From: Paenibacillus pinihumi DSM 23905 = JCM 16419
GTDB lineage: Bacteria > Bacillota > Bacilli > Paenibacillales > Paenibacillaceae
NCBI RefSeq assembly: GCF_000422505.1
Contig: NZ_KE383864.1
Span: 788,381 to 852,380 of the forward strand
Reading direction: 5' to 3'
DNA: 64,000 nt
Numbering within the stretch: the first letter of the stretch is position 1; every line of letters begins with the position of its first letter. The position numbers and the translations under genes are program-made. The notes below the pieces were generated by a model, which had not been told where the DNA came from, did no database searches, and saw nothing but the letters and a program-made list of their open reading frames with translations. This document shows positions 1-9,597 of the stretch, piece after piece.

Positions 1-1980
1 GACCATTACTTTGTCAAAATAAGCGGTAATCGGCTCTCTGAGCGCAGCAAGCCGGTTCAACGCTTCCTTCGCATCATCTGAGGCAATCGCTCTGGCTACA
101 CTCTCATGAGTTTGTTCCCAGGCCTTGAACAAATTATGCTCTACCTCTTCAGCAAACAGTGCAGGATCAGGTGATGATTGGTCTGCTTTTGCTGCCAGAT
201 TGCACACCCGGTTGAATGCATCCGTTACTAGCTTGAATTCATCCCTGCCTTTACCCGTTGCACTTGCAAATACAGCAGAGGCCCGTTCTACTGTGAAGCG
301 GAGCTGTTCAAAGCCGGCAGCCATAGCCGCATCAATGACGTCATAACGGATACCATGCTCACCCAGCACATTTTTCACACGCAAAGCAAAAAAATCATAT
401 AAATCATTACGTATTTCCGAGCGTTCCCGTTTCATTCCTTTTGCTTCATGAACATCAAGCGCCAGATCGAACAAGTCGCCAAGCGGCAAATTCAGCCCGT
501 GGGCGATAATGATCTGCACGATTCCCGCCGCTTGTCTGCGCAGCGCATAAGGGTCTTGGGAGCCAGTCGGAATAATCCCGATTGAGAAGCATCCGGCAAT
601 CGTATCCATTTTGTCTGCCAGCGATACAAGGGCTCCTGTTAATGTACCTGGAGCGGTTTCTCCGGCAAAGCGCGGCTGATAGTGTTCGAATACCCCTTTT
701 GCCACCGCTTCACGCTCACCTGCCTTGCGGGCATAGTCTTCACCCATTACACCTTGCAGCTCTGGGAATTCATAAACCATTTGAGTTACAAGGTCAAATT
801 TGCAAATTTCTGCTGTCCGGCTGACATCTGAAGCTGTTTGGGCGTCCACCTCAAGCTTTCGGGCGAGCGCTTCTGCCAGTGCGCGTATTCGTCTTACTTT
901 GTCCGCTGTTGTACCCAGTTCCTCATGGTAGATAATCGTCTCCAGTTTGGCGAGCGCATCGCTGATTGGCAGCTTTTGGTCTTCCGCATAGAAAAACTTC
1001 GCATCCGACAGGCGCGCACGCAACACTTTTTCATTTCCTTTTGCCACCTGCTCGATCGATGTTCGGTTTCCATTGCGCACGGTTACGAAATAAGGCTGCA
1101 GCGCACCGGCATCATCCATAACCGGGAAGTAGCGCTGATGCTCGCGCATCGATGTGATCAGCACTTCCTGCGGAATGGCAAGGAATGAAGAATCAAATGA
1201 GCCGAACAGTACATTCGGGTACTCGACGAGGAACAATACCTCTTCCAGGAGATCCTCCTTGACTGCAATTTTCCAGCTCTTCTCTGCCGCCAGCTCATGA
1301 ATCTGCTTCAGGATCAGCTCACTGCGCTCTGCTACATCTGCGATGACATGCTGCTTGCGGAGCTGCTCTACATATTCGGATGGCTGAGCTACAGAGGTCT
1401 CTGCTCCGAGAAAACGGTGGCCACGTGTAACATTGCCAGTTGCGACACCGGTAATTTCAAAAGGAATGACATCCGCTCCAAACAGTGCCACCATCCAACG
1501 GATCGGTCTGACAAAACGGAGGTCATGATTGCCCCAGCGCATGTTTTTCGGGAAGGACATTGACAAAATAATCGACTTCAGCCCTTCTGACAGCACTTCC
1601 GAAGTTGCTGTGCCGATGCTGCTCTTGTTCGCATAAATATATTCCACACCCTGAAGTTCTTTGAAGAACAATTGTTCCGGCTCAACACCCTGGCTGCGTG
1701 CAAACCCAAGCGCCGCTTTACTCCAGTTCCCCTGATCGTCAAGCGCGATTTTGCGGGAAGGACCTTTGACTTCCTCATTGATATCGCTCTGCTTTTCTTC
1801 CGCATCGCGTACCAGTACGGCAAGCCTTCTTGGTGTTGCATAGGCGCTAACCTCACCATAAGCAATTCGGGATTCCTGCAGCCATTTCTCCGTTTTCTCC
1901 TTCAGTTGGTTCATCGCGCCGCGTACAAAACGGGCCGGAACCTCCTCCAGTCCAATCTCCAGCAGTATATCCTTAGCCAT
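1..1980 (-). CDS. glyS: Glycine--tRNA ligase beta subunit (3' end cut by window edge)
   Basis: Beta chain of the heterotetrameric (alpha2beta2) bacterial glycyl-tRNA synthetase, which provides the tRNA-binding part of the enzyme that charges tRNA-Gly in the cytoplasm. Reading the minus strand from the ATG at 1980 gives an open frame of 660 codons to the window edge. It begins [19 protein letters not shown], the typical GlyS start, and the last visible residues ([12 protein letters not shown]) belong to the C-terminal anticodon-binding region, so only about 30 residues are missing. The start overlaps the 3' end of glyQ by 8 bp (ATGGCTAA), which indicates translational coupling. Expression should depend on the glycine T-box upstream of glyQ. 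Identification is firm. Confidence 0.96.
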   Translation of the reverse strand, partial: MAKDILLEIGLEEVPARFVRGAMNQLKEKTEKWLQESRIAYGEVSAYATPRRLAVLVRDAEEKQSDINEEVKGPSRKIALDDQGNWSKAALGFARSQGVEPEQLFFKELQGVEYIYANKSSIGTATSEVLSEGLKSIILSMSFPKNMRWGNHDLRFVRPIRWMVALFGADVIPFEITGVATGNVTRGHRFLGAETSVAQPSEYVEQLRKQHVIADVAERSELILKQIHELAAEKSWKIAVKEDLLEEVLFLVEYPNVLFGSFDSSFLAIPQEVLITSMREHQRYFPVMDDAGALQPYFVTVRNGNRTSIEQVAKGNEKVLRARLSDAKFFYAEDQKLPISDALAKLETIIYHEELGTTADKVRRIRALAEALARKLEVDAQTASDVSRTAEICKFDLVTQMVYEFPELQGVMGEDYARKAGEREAVAKGVFEHYQPRFAGETAPGTLTGALVSLADKMDTIAGCFSIGIIPTGSQDPYALRRQAAGIVQIIIAHGLNLPLGDLFDLALDVHEAKGMKRERSEIRNDLYDFFALRVKNVLGEHGIRYDVIDAAMAAGFEQLRFTVERASAVFASATGKGRDEFKLVTDAFNRVCNLAAKADQSSPDPALFAEEVEHNLFKAWEQTHESVARAIASDDAKEALNRLAALREPITAYFDKVMV

Positions 1981-2860
1981 GCTGTTCCACTCCTTTCTTC
2001 AGCAGCGGGAATCCCAGCCGCTCACGTTCCTCCAGATAAGTCGCCGCACATTGGCGTGCCAAATTTCTAACCCGCATAATGTAGCCGGTTCTTTCCGTTA
2101 CACTTATTGCCCCTCTTGCATCCAACAGGTTGAAGGTATGGGAGCATTTCAGCACGTAATCGTAAGCCGGGAATACGAGATTATTCTCTAGCGTCTTCTT
2201 CGCTTCTTCCTCATACATATTGAACAGGGAGAACAGCATCGCTGAATCTGAAGTTTCAAACGTATATTTGGAATGTTCAAATTCTGGCTGCAGAAACACA
2301 TCGCCGTAGGAGACTCCTTCAACCCATTCCAGATCGAATACATTTTCCTTGTCCTGAATGTAGGATGCCAGACGCTCCATACCGTACGTAATCTCCACAG
2401 CTACCGGAACAGCATCAATGCCGCCCACTTGCTGGAAGTAAGTAAATTGTGTGATTTCCATACCGTCCAGCCATACTTCCCATCCCAGACCCCAGGCGCC
2501 AAGCGTTGGTGATTCCCAGTTGTCTTCGACGAAACGAATATCATGATGGGCCGCATCGATTCCAAGGCGGCGCAGGCTCTCCAGATACAGTTCTTGAATG
2601 TTATCCGGTGACGGCTTCAAAATAACTTGGAATTGGTGATGCTGGTACAGACGGTTCGGGTTTTCCCCGTAGCGGCCGTCAGCGGGACGTCTCGAAGGCT
2701 CTACATAAGCTACGTTCCAAGGCTCTGGACCGATCGAACGCAGGAAGGTCATCGGGTTCATTGTACCCGCTCCCTTTTCCACATCATAAGGCTGCACAAG
2801 AATACACTTTTGCTCTGCCCAAAACTGCTGAAGCGTTAATATCATACGCTGGAAATTCAT
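1973..2860 (-). CDS. glyQ: Glycine--tRNA ligase alpha subunit
   Basis: Catalytic alpha chain of the alpha2beta2 glycyl-tRNA synthetase. The protein is 295 residues and starts [17 protein letters not shown], with conserved class II blocks such as [12 protein letters not shown] and the [18 protein letters not shown] stretch. The ATG at 2860 is chosen because GGAGAG lies about eight bases upstream and known GlyQ proteins begin there; the frame stays open upstream to 3025, but that extension is unrelated to the family. It is first in a glyQ-glyS operon and is preceded by a complete T-box leader with its own promoter. Confidence 0.97.
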   Translation of the reverse strand: MNFQRMILTLQQFWAEQKCILVQPYDVEKGAGTMNPMTFLRSIGPEPWNVAYVEPSRRPADGRYGENPNRLYQHHQFQVILKPSPDNIQELYLESLRRLGIDAAHHDIRFVEDNWESPTLGAWGLGWEVWLDGMEITQFTYFQQVGGIDAVPVAVEITYGMERLASYIQDKENVFDLEWVEGVSYGDVFLQPEFEHSKYTFETSDSAMLFSLFNMYEEEAKKTLENNLVFPAYDYVLKCSHTFNLLDARGAISVTERTGYIMRVRNLARQCAATYLEERERLGFPLLKKGVEQHG

Positions 2861-3087
2861 TGCTTCACTCTCCATTTGAATTTTTAAGTATGTAAGCTCC
2901 CCTAACGGGCAATAGTCAAGGGCTACCTGTAAAACGGTTTCCCAGACATTCTTCCGCAGCAGGCTTACACCTTGACAAGCTGCACATAGCGGCGTTTCAC
3001 CGGCTATTGCTGCCCTGACTGGCACAGCTCTGCGATGTCAGCCTCGCACATCCTTTGCTTTCCGGCAGGCTCAAGGACAACAAAAAA

Positions 3088-3130
3088 CTCCCGCCCCTAC
3101 GTCTGCCTAAAACAGACATAGGGACGGGAG
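3088..3130 (-). terminator. Intrinsic terminator of the glyQS T-box leader
   Basis: On the minus strand the arms CTCCCGTCCCTATGTCTG and CAGACGTAGGGGCGGGAG form a long stem followed by TTTTTTGTTG. The 5' arm contains the CGTCCCTA segment that can instead pair with the T-box sequence, so this is the conditional terminator of the riboswitch. Confidence 0.9.
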
Positions 3131-3340
3131 CTATTCCCGCGGTTCCACCCTACTTGGTCTCTACCAGGAATTCAAAGCCGCATAGCAGCCAAAACTCTTA
3201 AGAGACCCACTTTTTTACATGCTTCGCACTCCGGAGTACCCTTCACCGCAAGCTTGCCCGGGCTTGCACCATCCCCGGTCGCTGGTACTAGCAAGTTCCC
3301 TAACGGCTACTCTCTCCATCACAGTCCGATATTCAATAAT
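3088..3340 (-). promoter_or_regulatory. T-box riboswitch leader (tRNA-Gly responsive) of glyQS
   Basis: The minus strand carries the invariant T-box AGGGTGGAACCGCGGG (complement of about 3136-3151), followed by the antiterminator partner CTCCCGTCCCTA and the terminator at 3088-3130. The bulge reads UGGA, which pairs with the UCCA 3' end expected of uncharged tRNA-Gly. Upstream sequence to about 3338 forms the short Stem I typical of glycine T-boxes. Uncharged tRNA-Gly stabilises the antiterminator and allows glyQS transcription. I did not assign the specifier codon base by base; the amino acid is inferred from the gene downstream and the UGGA bulge. Confidence 0.93.
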
Positions 3341-3345
3341 AAAAT

Positions 3346-3374
3346 ATCATAGCCAATTTTCATTCTTCTGTCAA
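3346..3374 (-). promoter_or_regulatory. Sigma-A promoter of glyQS
   Basis: Minus-strand TTGACA (complement of 3369-3374), a 17-base spacer and TATGAT (complement of 3346-3351): a near-consensus housekeeping promoter. It sits directly upstream of the T-box leader and overlaps the recO stop codon, so glyQS is transcribed separately from recO. Confidence 0.85.
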
Positions 3375-4123
3375 ACAAAAGGATGCTTCTCTAATTGATC
3401 TAAAAAGGTGCGTGATTTCAGTTTCAAGCCCAAATGCGTATCCATCAGCAGCCGGATTCCTTCTTTCAATTCCTTCTTGGTCCCTTCCTTCACCTGAATA
3501 TTGCCGAGTCTTCGCATATCCAGTTGCCGGAACAGTCTGAGCAGCTTATTAAAGCCTTCACCGGTAGGGAGCCTTGACGGGTCCTTAGAGAAGCAGCGAT
3601 GGCACAACAGTCCGCCAAGGCGGTAGCTCAGCGCAAAGGTTCCTTCAGCCTCTCCACAGTTCACACAACCGGTTGTTTCCGGTGCATAGCCTGCGGCTTC
3701 AAGCACCTTCATTTCAAATACATGCGTAACAATCTGCGGGTCTTTGCCTTCTTCCAGGCCGGTCAGGCAAGCTTGAAGCTGCTCGTACAGGTATGAGCCT
3801 GCTTCATCATCCTGAAACGCCCTGTCTACCAGTTCTACTGCATAGGAAGCATAGGCGGCCATAAACAGATTTTCACGCAAAACATGGTGAGAGTCCAGTA
3901 TCTCACCATGATTCAAAGTTCCAAGGCCAGTGCCTTTTTTGAAAAATCCGAACTCGCCCAGTGTAAACAGCTGGGCGAGCGATCCGTAGCGGCTTCTCAG
4001 TTTCTTCGCGCCGCGTATAATAATGCCCACCTTGCCGTGGGTGCTTGTGAGGACATTCACAATTTTGTTGCCCTCACCATAATCCATGCTGCGGATTACA
4101 ATTCCCTGTACCCGGTACAGCAA
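3371..4123 (-). CDS. recO: DNA repair protein RecO
   Basis: RecF-pathway mediator that anneals single strands and helps load RecA on SSB-coated DNA. The 250-residue protein has the N-terminal OB fold (LYRVQGIVIRSMDYGEGNKI) and a four-cysteine zinc site (CVNCGEA ... CHRCF, about residues 151-179). The start is a TTG at 4123, seven bases after GGAGGAG; no better start exists. Upstream in the same direction are yqzL and era, the usual arrangement. Confidence 0.95.
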   Translation of the reverse strand: MLYRVQGIVIRSMDYGEGNKIVNVLTSTHGKVGIIIRGAKKLRSRYGSLAQLFTLGEFGFFKKGTGLGTLNHGEILDSHHVLRENLFMAAYASYAVELVDRAFQDDEAGSYLYEQLQACLTGLEEGKDPQIVTHVFEMKVLEAAGYAPETTGCVNCGEAEGTFALSYRLGGLLCHRCFSKDPSRLPTGEGFNKLLRLFRQLDMRRLGNIQVKEGTKKELKEGIRLLMDTHLGLKLKSRTFLDQLEKHPFV

Positions 4124-4183
4124 CAGTCTTCTCCTCCACCCGCCGCTTGCGACTATCCCTTTGCCCGCTTCAGAATGGATCTG

Positions 4184-4342
4184 TCAGGAAAATGATCCTT
4201 CATCCTCAGACAACCATTCCTCCACAGCAGCCTCTTCATGAAGTTCTGTTTCGGCATCGTGAAGCTGGCTCATCTCACGATACAGCATAAAAGCATCTAC
4301 ATCACCGGTTTTCATAAAATACGTCCACGACAAATTTCTCAT
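4184..4342 (-). CDS. yqzL: YqzL family small protein
   Basis: A 52-residue protein starting MRNLSWTYFMKTGDVDAFML, followed by an acidic tail. The aromatic/TGD.DA..LY pattern and its place between era and recO are those of the Bacillus YqzL family, whose function is unknown. An in-frame ATG at 4354 (MNTSM-) lies about five bases after AGGGG and may be the true start; the family alignment favours 4342. It is too short for most gene callers. Confidence 0.8.
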   Translation of the reverse strand: MRNLSWTYFMKTGDVDAFMLYREMSQLHDAETELHEEAAVEEWLSEDEGSFS

Positions 4343-4488
4343 TGATGTATTCATCCCTTCCCCTGGTCATGCTGCTCCAATGGTCATAGGATGTGAAGAA
4401 ACGGCGGGTGCTATCCTCAAGAAGCAAAGGTAAAAAGAGGGCGGCATAAAAAATCGTAACTTAAAAAATGTAAAACGAAAGCGATCAA

Positions 4489-5397
4489 TTAATCGTTTTT
4501 AAAACCAAGATCCTTCAGGACGCGATCCTGATTGCGCCAATCTTTCTTGACTTTGACCCACAGCTCCAGAAATGTCTTGGACCCCAGCAGATTTTCAATA
4601 TCATGCCGTGCCAGCTTGCCCACTTCTTTAAGCAGGGCGCCTTTCTTGCCAATTACAATACCCTTCTGGGAATCGCGCTCGACATAAATTACGGCACCGA
4701 TGTAGACCACTCCGTTATCCTTCACCTTCATATCCTCAATTTCAACTGCAACAGAATGAGGAATTTCCTCGCGGGTCAGATGCAAAATCTTTTCCCGGAT
4801 CAACTCTGCACATACGAATTGCTCCGGATGATCTGTAATCTGATCAGCCGGATAATATTGCGGTCCTTCAGGCAAATATTGCACCAGCTGATCCAGCAGC
4901 GTCTGCACGTTATTTCCCTTGAGAGCGGATATCGGAACAATTTGGGCAAAATCATGCAATCCCTTGTACTTGGAAATAATTGGAAGAAGCTCTTCCGGAT
5001 GGATCTGATCAATTTTGTTCAGACAGAGAATAATTGGCGTATTGGTCTGCTTCAATTTCTCAATAATAAACCGGTCGCCGCCGCCAAGCCCTTCTACAAC
5101 GTCAACGAGAAAAAGAGCCGCGTCCACTTCCTTCAAGGCATTATCAGCTGCACGCATCATGAAGTCGCCGAGCTTGGAGGTTGGTTTGTGAATTCCCGGT
5201 GTATCCAGAAATACAATTTGTGCTCCATCGGTCGTATAGACGCCATGAATTTTGTTGCGGGTCGTTTGTGGCTTGTCCGACATAATCGCAATTTTTTGAC
5301 CAATGATCTGATTGACCAGCGTTGATTTACCGACATTCGGACGACCGATAATCGCTACAAAGCCGGATTTGAATTTGTTTGTGTTGTTTGTCATCAT
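4489..5397 (-). CDS. era: GTPase Era
   Basis: Essential Ras-like GTPase that binds the 3' end of 16S rRNA and assists 30S subunit maturation. The 302-residue protein has G1 [10 protein letters not shown]3 DTPG, G4 NKID and a C-terminal KH domain containing the [14 protein letters not shown] loop. The start is the first of two adjacent ATGs at 5397/5394; AAGGAG is 14 bases away, somewhat long. Upstream in-frame sequence to 5478 is open but unlike Era. The cytidine deaminase gene cdd that lies between dgkA and era in Bacillus subtilis is absent here. Confidence 0.95.
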   Translation of the reverse strand: MMTNNTNKFKSGFVAIIGRPNVGKSTLVNQIIGQKIAIMSDKPQTTRNKIHGVYTTDGAQIVFLDTPGIHKPTSKLGDFMMRAADNALKEVDAALFLVDVVEGLGGGDRFIIEKLKQTNTPIILCLNKIDQIHPEELLPIISKYKGLHDFAQIVPISALKGNNVQTLLDQLVQYLPEGPQYYPADQITDHPEQFVCAELIREKILHLTREEIPHSVAVEIEDMKVKDNGVVYIGAVIYVERDSQKGIVIGKKGALLKEVGKLARHDIENLLGSKTFLELWVKVKKDWRNQDRVLKDLGFKND

Positions 5398-5493
5398 AAA
5401 ATGTATTGCTGCTCCTTTGGAAAAAGTCCGGCGGTACAAGACACACGCCTGCTCACTCATCGGACTCTTATTTATCAATAGTATTGCAGTTTC

Positions 5494-5862
5494 TCATGGA
5501 GAATAAAATAAAAATTTGAATAAGGGCGGTCCCAGAATTATCAGACCGATTATGATTGAAGCAATCGCGGCAATGAGCACCGCACCAGCCGCAGCATCCT
5601 TGGCTGCTTTTGCGAGCGGATGCGTATTGGGCATATGCAGATCAACCGCCTTCTCAATGGCTGTATTCACGGTCTCGAGCGCAATCACCAGCGCTGATAT
5701 TAAGACGATAATCGTCCACTCCACTGCGCTAAGCCCAAGCAGGGCAGCCAGCAGAAATACCGCTGCCGCTGCCCCGATGTGAAACTTCATATGGCGCTGC
5801 GTCCGCACCGTGAATAAAATACCGCTTACCGCACAGCCCAAACTGCGCAAAAACCGGTTCAT
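5494..5862 (-). CDS. dgkA: Diacylglycerol/undecaprenol kinase family membrane protein
   Basis: Small integral membrane lipid kinase of 122 residues. In Gram-positive bacteria this family phosphorylates undecaprenol (recycling the cell wall lipid carrier) and to a lesser extent diacylglycerol. Three hydrophobic segments are visible, with the family signature E-T-V-N-T-A-I-E-K followed by AKAAKDAAAGAVL. Its ATG overlaps the ybeY stop (ATGA). Substrate preference cannot be read from sequence. Confidence 0.9.
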   Translation of the reverse strand: MNRFLRSLGCAVSGILFTVRTQRHMKFHIGAAAAVFLLAALLGLSAVEWTIIVLISALVIALETVNTAIEKAVDLHMPNTHPLAKAAKDAAAGAVLIAAIASIIIGLIILGPPLFKFLFYSP

Positions 5863-6359
5863 GTCCGGACCAGACCCGCTTGTTGCAGTACGGCCTCCTG
5901 CTTGCCGGTCATGACAGCCTCCGATTCATCATCCTGATGGTCATAACCAATCAAATGCAGAAACCCGTGTACAAACAGGAAACCGAGCTCACGCTCGAAG
6001 GAATGGCCGTAATCCTCGCTCTGCTGTTGGGCCTTCTCAACCGAGATTATAATATCACCCAGCATCCCCGAGAATGGATCATTCTCCTCTTCGCTCTCCA
6101 CCTCAAACACAATTTCCGGTTCGTCCTCGCCCTCTTCCATCATAGCGAAGGACAAGACATCGGTCGGACGGTCAATACCTCTATATTCCTTATTCAGCCG
6201 GTGGATTTCCTCATCATCGACGAACGTCAGGGCTACCTCGCCCTCCATAATGCCTTCTGCTTCTCCTGCAATTTGCAGCACCTGCTCCAGCTTCAAGATG
6301 AATGATTCAGAAATCTCCAGCTTGTCCTGCTCATTATTCCAATCCAACCTCAAACTCAT
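5859..6359 (-). CDS. ybeY: rRNA maturation RNase YbeY
   Basis: Metal-dependent endoribonuclease involved in 16S rRNA 3' processing and ribosome quality control. The 166-residue protein carries the zinc motif H-x3-H-x5-H in HGFLHLIGYDH and the preceding YRGIDRPTDVLSF block. It overlaps pgpH upstream and dgkA downstream by ATGA, forming a coupled pgpH-ybeY-dgkA run. An acidic insertion (EEGEDEPEIVFEVESEEEN) between the two conserved blocks is slightly longer than usual. Confidence 0.95.
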   Translation of the reverse strand: MSLRLDWNNEQDKLEISESFILKLEQVLQIAGEAEGIMEGEVALTFVDDEEIHRLNKEYRGIDRPTDVLSFAMMEEGEDEPEIVFEVESEEENDPFSGMLGDIIISVEKAQQQSEDYGHSFERELGFLFVHGFLHLIGYDHQDDESEAVMTGKQEAVLQQAGLVRT

Positions 6360-8599
6360 GCCGGACGCTCCTTTGATTTTACCTCTTCCGGGTATTCAAT
6401 ACGGGAGTGGAATATGCCAATCACTGATTCCTTCAGCGACTGGGCAATCTTGTCCAGCTCCTTCATCGTCAGATCACATTCATTAAACTGGTTATCGTCA
6501 AGCCGGCCCTTGATAATTTTGTGGATCATCGACTCAACCTGCTCCATTGTCGGGCTTCGCAAACTTCTGACGGCTGCCTCGACACAATCCGCAATCCCGA
6601 CAATAGCCGCTTCTTTGGATTGGGCCTTCGGCCCCGGATAACGGAAATCATCCTCCGTGAAGTCCGGCTCCTCGCCAGCTTCCTCAGCCAGCTTTAACGC
6701 CTTGTAATAGAAAAACTTTAGAAAGGTAGTGCCATGATGCTGCTCGGCAATATCCCGAATCGGCTTGGGAATATTATGCCCTTTCAGCATTTCCACACCA
6801 TCTCTGGCATGGGCGATAATAATTGACTTGCTTAGCTTAGGCTCAATCGAATCATGCGGATTCTCAATATTCGACTGGTTCTCAATAAAATAGCTCGGAC
6901 GTCTCGTCTTTCCGATATCATGATAGAATGAACCGACCCGGCAAAGCAGGCCGTTGGCTCCAATCGATTCCGCTGCCGCCTCTGACAGATTGCCGACCAT
7001 CACGCTGTGGTGATAGGTTCCCGGGGTCTCTGTAAGAAGCTTCCGAAGCAGCGGGTGATTCGGATTCGACAGTTCTACCAGCTTCAAAGCTGACAAAATA
7101 CCAAACGTAACTTCAAAAAATGGCATCAGCCCAATAACAAGCACAGCTGTCAGCAATCCGCTCGCAAAGGAGAAACCTACGGTATACATCATCTGGCTGG
7201 AATCAATCGGCTGATTGAACAGCAGTACAGCTAATGAGGCAATTGAACCAAACAGGCTGACCATAATTCCCGCCTTCAAAATCGTGGAGCGCTGGCTGGC
7301 TCTGTGAATAGAGAAAATCGCTGCGAACGACACCACAATAAAGACAAATCCAAATTTAAAATCAAAGATTTGGCCCTGATGAACATTAAACAGGATACTG
7401 CCTACCGAAGCAAACAGAATCGAACTGATCAGCGCCAGATGGACATCCAGCAGCAATGTAATCAACATTGCGCCCATGGCGACCGGAGCAAGGAAGCCGA
7501 CAAATGTCGTGCTGTTTGTTTGAATCATCGACACAATCAGCATAATGGCAATATTCAGCAGGAAGATGAGAAGCATCATAAAAATTTGGGCATTGCTGTA
7601 TTTATGCTTCGCCCCACTCCATATGCCGCTTTCTGAATGCCCCATAAACTGTTGAATGACCAGTGTAAACAGCACCGACAGAATCAGCACGCCCAGATGA
7701 GGCCAATAGGTCTTTTTGCTCTGGAGCAGGCCCAGCGCCTGAAGGCGGTCATATATTTCCTGGGTAATTTTTTCACCAGAGCGGACAACCACGTCGCCTT
7801 CTTCAATGACTACCTTCGGTGTATTCTCCTGTGCCTGCACTCTGGCCTCATCCGTTGCCTGCTTGTCAGCAAACTTGTTCGGCGTAATCGCATAGCGGGC
7901 CAGCTCCTGAACGATCTCCCGCTGTGTGCGGTCTGAGAGAGCGCTGGCGTTGACCAGCTCTGCTACCTTGGTACGTGCCGTCTCTGCATCACGCAGCTGC
8001 TCATTCATCAGTTCCTTGACAATATCACGCGTTACTTTCTGCATAACTGACAGATCTTCTGCTGAAAGCTTAGGCAGCTTGTAATAGGTTTCCTCAGGAA
8101 CATTATACTGCTGTTCCTTCACAACCTTGACCATCTCATCAAGCAGTGTAGCGTTATAATTATCCGTTGCTCTGTTCGTTCTTAAAAACTCATCAATATA
8201 TTGGCCGTAGCGGCTTGGAATGACCGTGCGGTAAATGTCGATCTTATAGGTCTGGCTTACCTGGTCATCCTGATTAATCTGCAAAATCCGCTGATAGATT
8301 TGATCGACCAGATTTTCATTGCGCAGCGCGACAATGTTGTATGCAGTCTGAACACGGTCAGCAGCTTCCTGCTGTGCCTGCAGCCTGGCCTTCTCGTCCT
8401 CCCATTGGCGCGGTGCGCGAATGTCACGGTTACTGACTTCATTCAGCTGAATATTATAGGTTTTGGGCACAAGATGAGAGGAGAGGCTGAAATAGAAAAG
8501 CAGCAGAAACAAAAACAGCAGCAGCCAGCGAACACCAGCGCTGTGCTTCCAACCTGCTATCTGTGCGTTCGTCCGGTTTACACCCTGCTTTCGGTTCAT
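6356..8599 (-). CDS. pgpH: Cyclic-di-AMP phosphodiesterase PgpH (7TMR-HD family)
   Basis: Membrane-bound HD-domain enzyme that degrades c-di-AMP and so influences osmolyte transport and cell wall homeostasis. The 747-residue protein has an N-terminal transmembrane helix (LLLFLFLLLFYFSLS), an extracytoplasmic 7TMR-HDED region, seven further hydrophobic segments in the middle, and a cytoplasmic HD domain with YHHSVMVGNL and the FYHDIGK dyad. The start at 8599 follows AGGAAGG by eight bases. The 3' end overlaps ybeY by four bases. It corresponds to Bacillus YqfF. Confidence 0.94.
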   Translation of the reverse strand: MNRKQGVNRTNAQIAGWKHSAGVRWLLLFLFLLLFYFSLSSHLVPKTYNIQLNEVSNRDIRAPRQWEDEKARLQAQQEAADRVQTAYNIVALRNENLVDQIYQRILQINQDDQVSQTYKIDIYRTVIPSRYGQYIDEFLRTNRATDNYNATLLDEMVKVVKEQQYNVPEETYYKLPKLSAEDLSVMQKVTRDIVKELMNEQLRDAETARTKVAELVNASALSDRTQREIVQELARYAITPNKFADKQATDEARVQAQENTPKVVIEEGDVVVRSGEKITQEIYDRLQALGLLQSKKTYWPHLGVLILSVLFTLVIQQFMGHSESGIWSGAKHKYSNAQIFMMLLIFLLNIAIMLIVSMIQTNSTTFVGFLAPVAMGAMLITLLLDVHLALISSILFASVGSILFNVHQGQIFDFKFGFVFIVVSFAAIFSIHRASQRSTILKAGIMVSLFGSIASLAVLLFNQPIDSSQMMYTVGFSFASGLLTAVLVIGLMPFFEVTFGILSALKLVELSNPNHPLLRKLLTETPGTYHHSVMVGNLSEAAAESIGANGLLCRVGSFYHDIGKTRRPSYFIENQSNIENPHDSIEPKLSKSIIIAHARDGVEMLKGHNIPKPIRDIAEQHHGTTFLKFFYYKALKLAEEAGEEPDFTEDDFRYPGPKAQSKEAAIVGIADCVEAAVRSLRSPTMEQVESMIHKIIKGRLDDNQFNECDLTMKELDKIAQSLKESVIGIFHSRIEYPEEVKSKERPA

Positions 8600-8619
8600 A
8601 CGGCGTGCCTTCCTCTCTA

Positions 8620-9597
8620 TTATTGATTTTCCATATCCTTGTTATAAGCCACGATAATTTGCTGAACCAGGGAATGGCGTACCACATCTGAGTCGGTAAA
8701 GGTAATGAATCCGATTTCCTCAATATCTTTTAAAATGCGTGAAGCTTCGTTCAAGCCGGAATTTTTGCCCCGCGGCAAATCAATTTGCGTCACATCGCCT
8801 GTAATGACCATCTTGGAGCCAAACCCCAGGCGTGTCAAAAACATTTTCATTTGCTCAGGTGTCGTATTTTGCGCCTCATCAAGAATAATAAACGAATCAT
8901 CGAGCGTTCTGCCCCGCATATAAGCGAGCGGAGCGACCTCAATAAGCCCTCTCTCAAACGCCTTGGCTGATTGGTCCGGCCCCATGACATCATGCAGCGC
9001 ATCGTACAAAGGCCGCAAATACGGGTCTACTTTCTCTTGCAAGTCACCGGGAAGGAAACCCAGGCTCTCACCCGCTTCAACTGCTGGCCGGGTCAAAATG
9101 ATGCGCTTCACGGAGCCTTCCTTGAGCGCTGCAATGGCAAGCACGACAGCCAGGTACGTCTTGCCCGTTCCTGCCGGTCCAATCCCGAATACAATATCCT
9201 TCTTGCGTATGGTCTTCACATAGTGACGCTGGCCGATCGTCTTCACCCTTACAGGCTTGCCCCGGTAGGTTGTGGTAATCTCGGCCTTGAACAAATCAAG
9301 AAGCTGTTCTGCCTGCAATGTGCGGGCCAGTTCCAGAGCATACATAATATCCCGCTCAGACGGCGAGTATCCGCCCCGGATCAGCTCCAGCAGTACGGTA
9401 AAAAGCTGTTCCAGTGATTCTACCTCGGACTCGGGTCCTGTTACTACAATCTCTGCATCTCTCGACATAATTTGCGACTGTGTCTGCTGCTCTACAAGCT
9501 TCAAATACTTGTCCTGCGGTCCGAATACCGCAAGCCCTTCCGCTGCGTTTAGCAGGGGAATTTTCACAATGTTTGTCTTCTCTGGCAAAAAGCTCAT
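8620..9597 (-). CDS. phoH: PhoH-like ATPase
   Basis: P-loop ATPase of the PhoH family (325 residues), proposed to act in RNA metabolism; its exact role in Firmicutes is unsettled. Walker A GPAGTGKTYLAV and Walker B SFIILDEAQN are visible after a KH-like N-terminal region. The ATG overlaps the yqfD stop codon (ATGA); AAGGAG lies only one base upstream of it, so translation may rely on coupling, or start at the TTG three codons later. Gene order yqfC-yqfD-phoH-pgpH matches Bacillus. Confidence 0.92.
   Translation of the reverse strand: MSFLPEKTNIVKIPLLNAAEGLAVFGPQDKYLKLVEQQTQSQIMSRDAEIVVTGPESEVESLEQLFTVLLELIRGGYSPSERDIMYALELARTLQAEQLLDLFKAEITTTYRGKPVRVKTIGQRHYVKTIRKKDIVFGIGPAGTGKTYLAVVLAIAALKEGSVKRIILTRPAVEAGESLGFLPGDLQEKVDPYLRPLYDALHDVMGPDQSAKAFERGLIEVAPLAYMRGRTLDDSFIILDEAQNTTPEQMKMFLTRLGFGSKMVITGDVTQIDLPRGKNSGLNEASRILKDIEEIGFITFTDSDVVRHSLVQQIIVAYNKDMENQ

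Noticed and set aside
4603-5325. 240-codon plus-strand open frame
   Set aside because: Antisense to era; no ribosome binding site or known domain.
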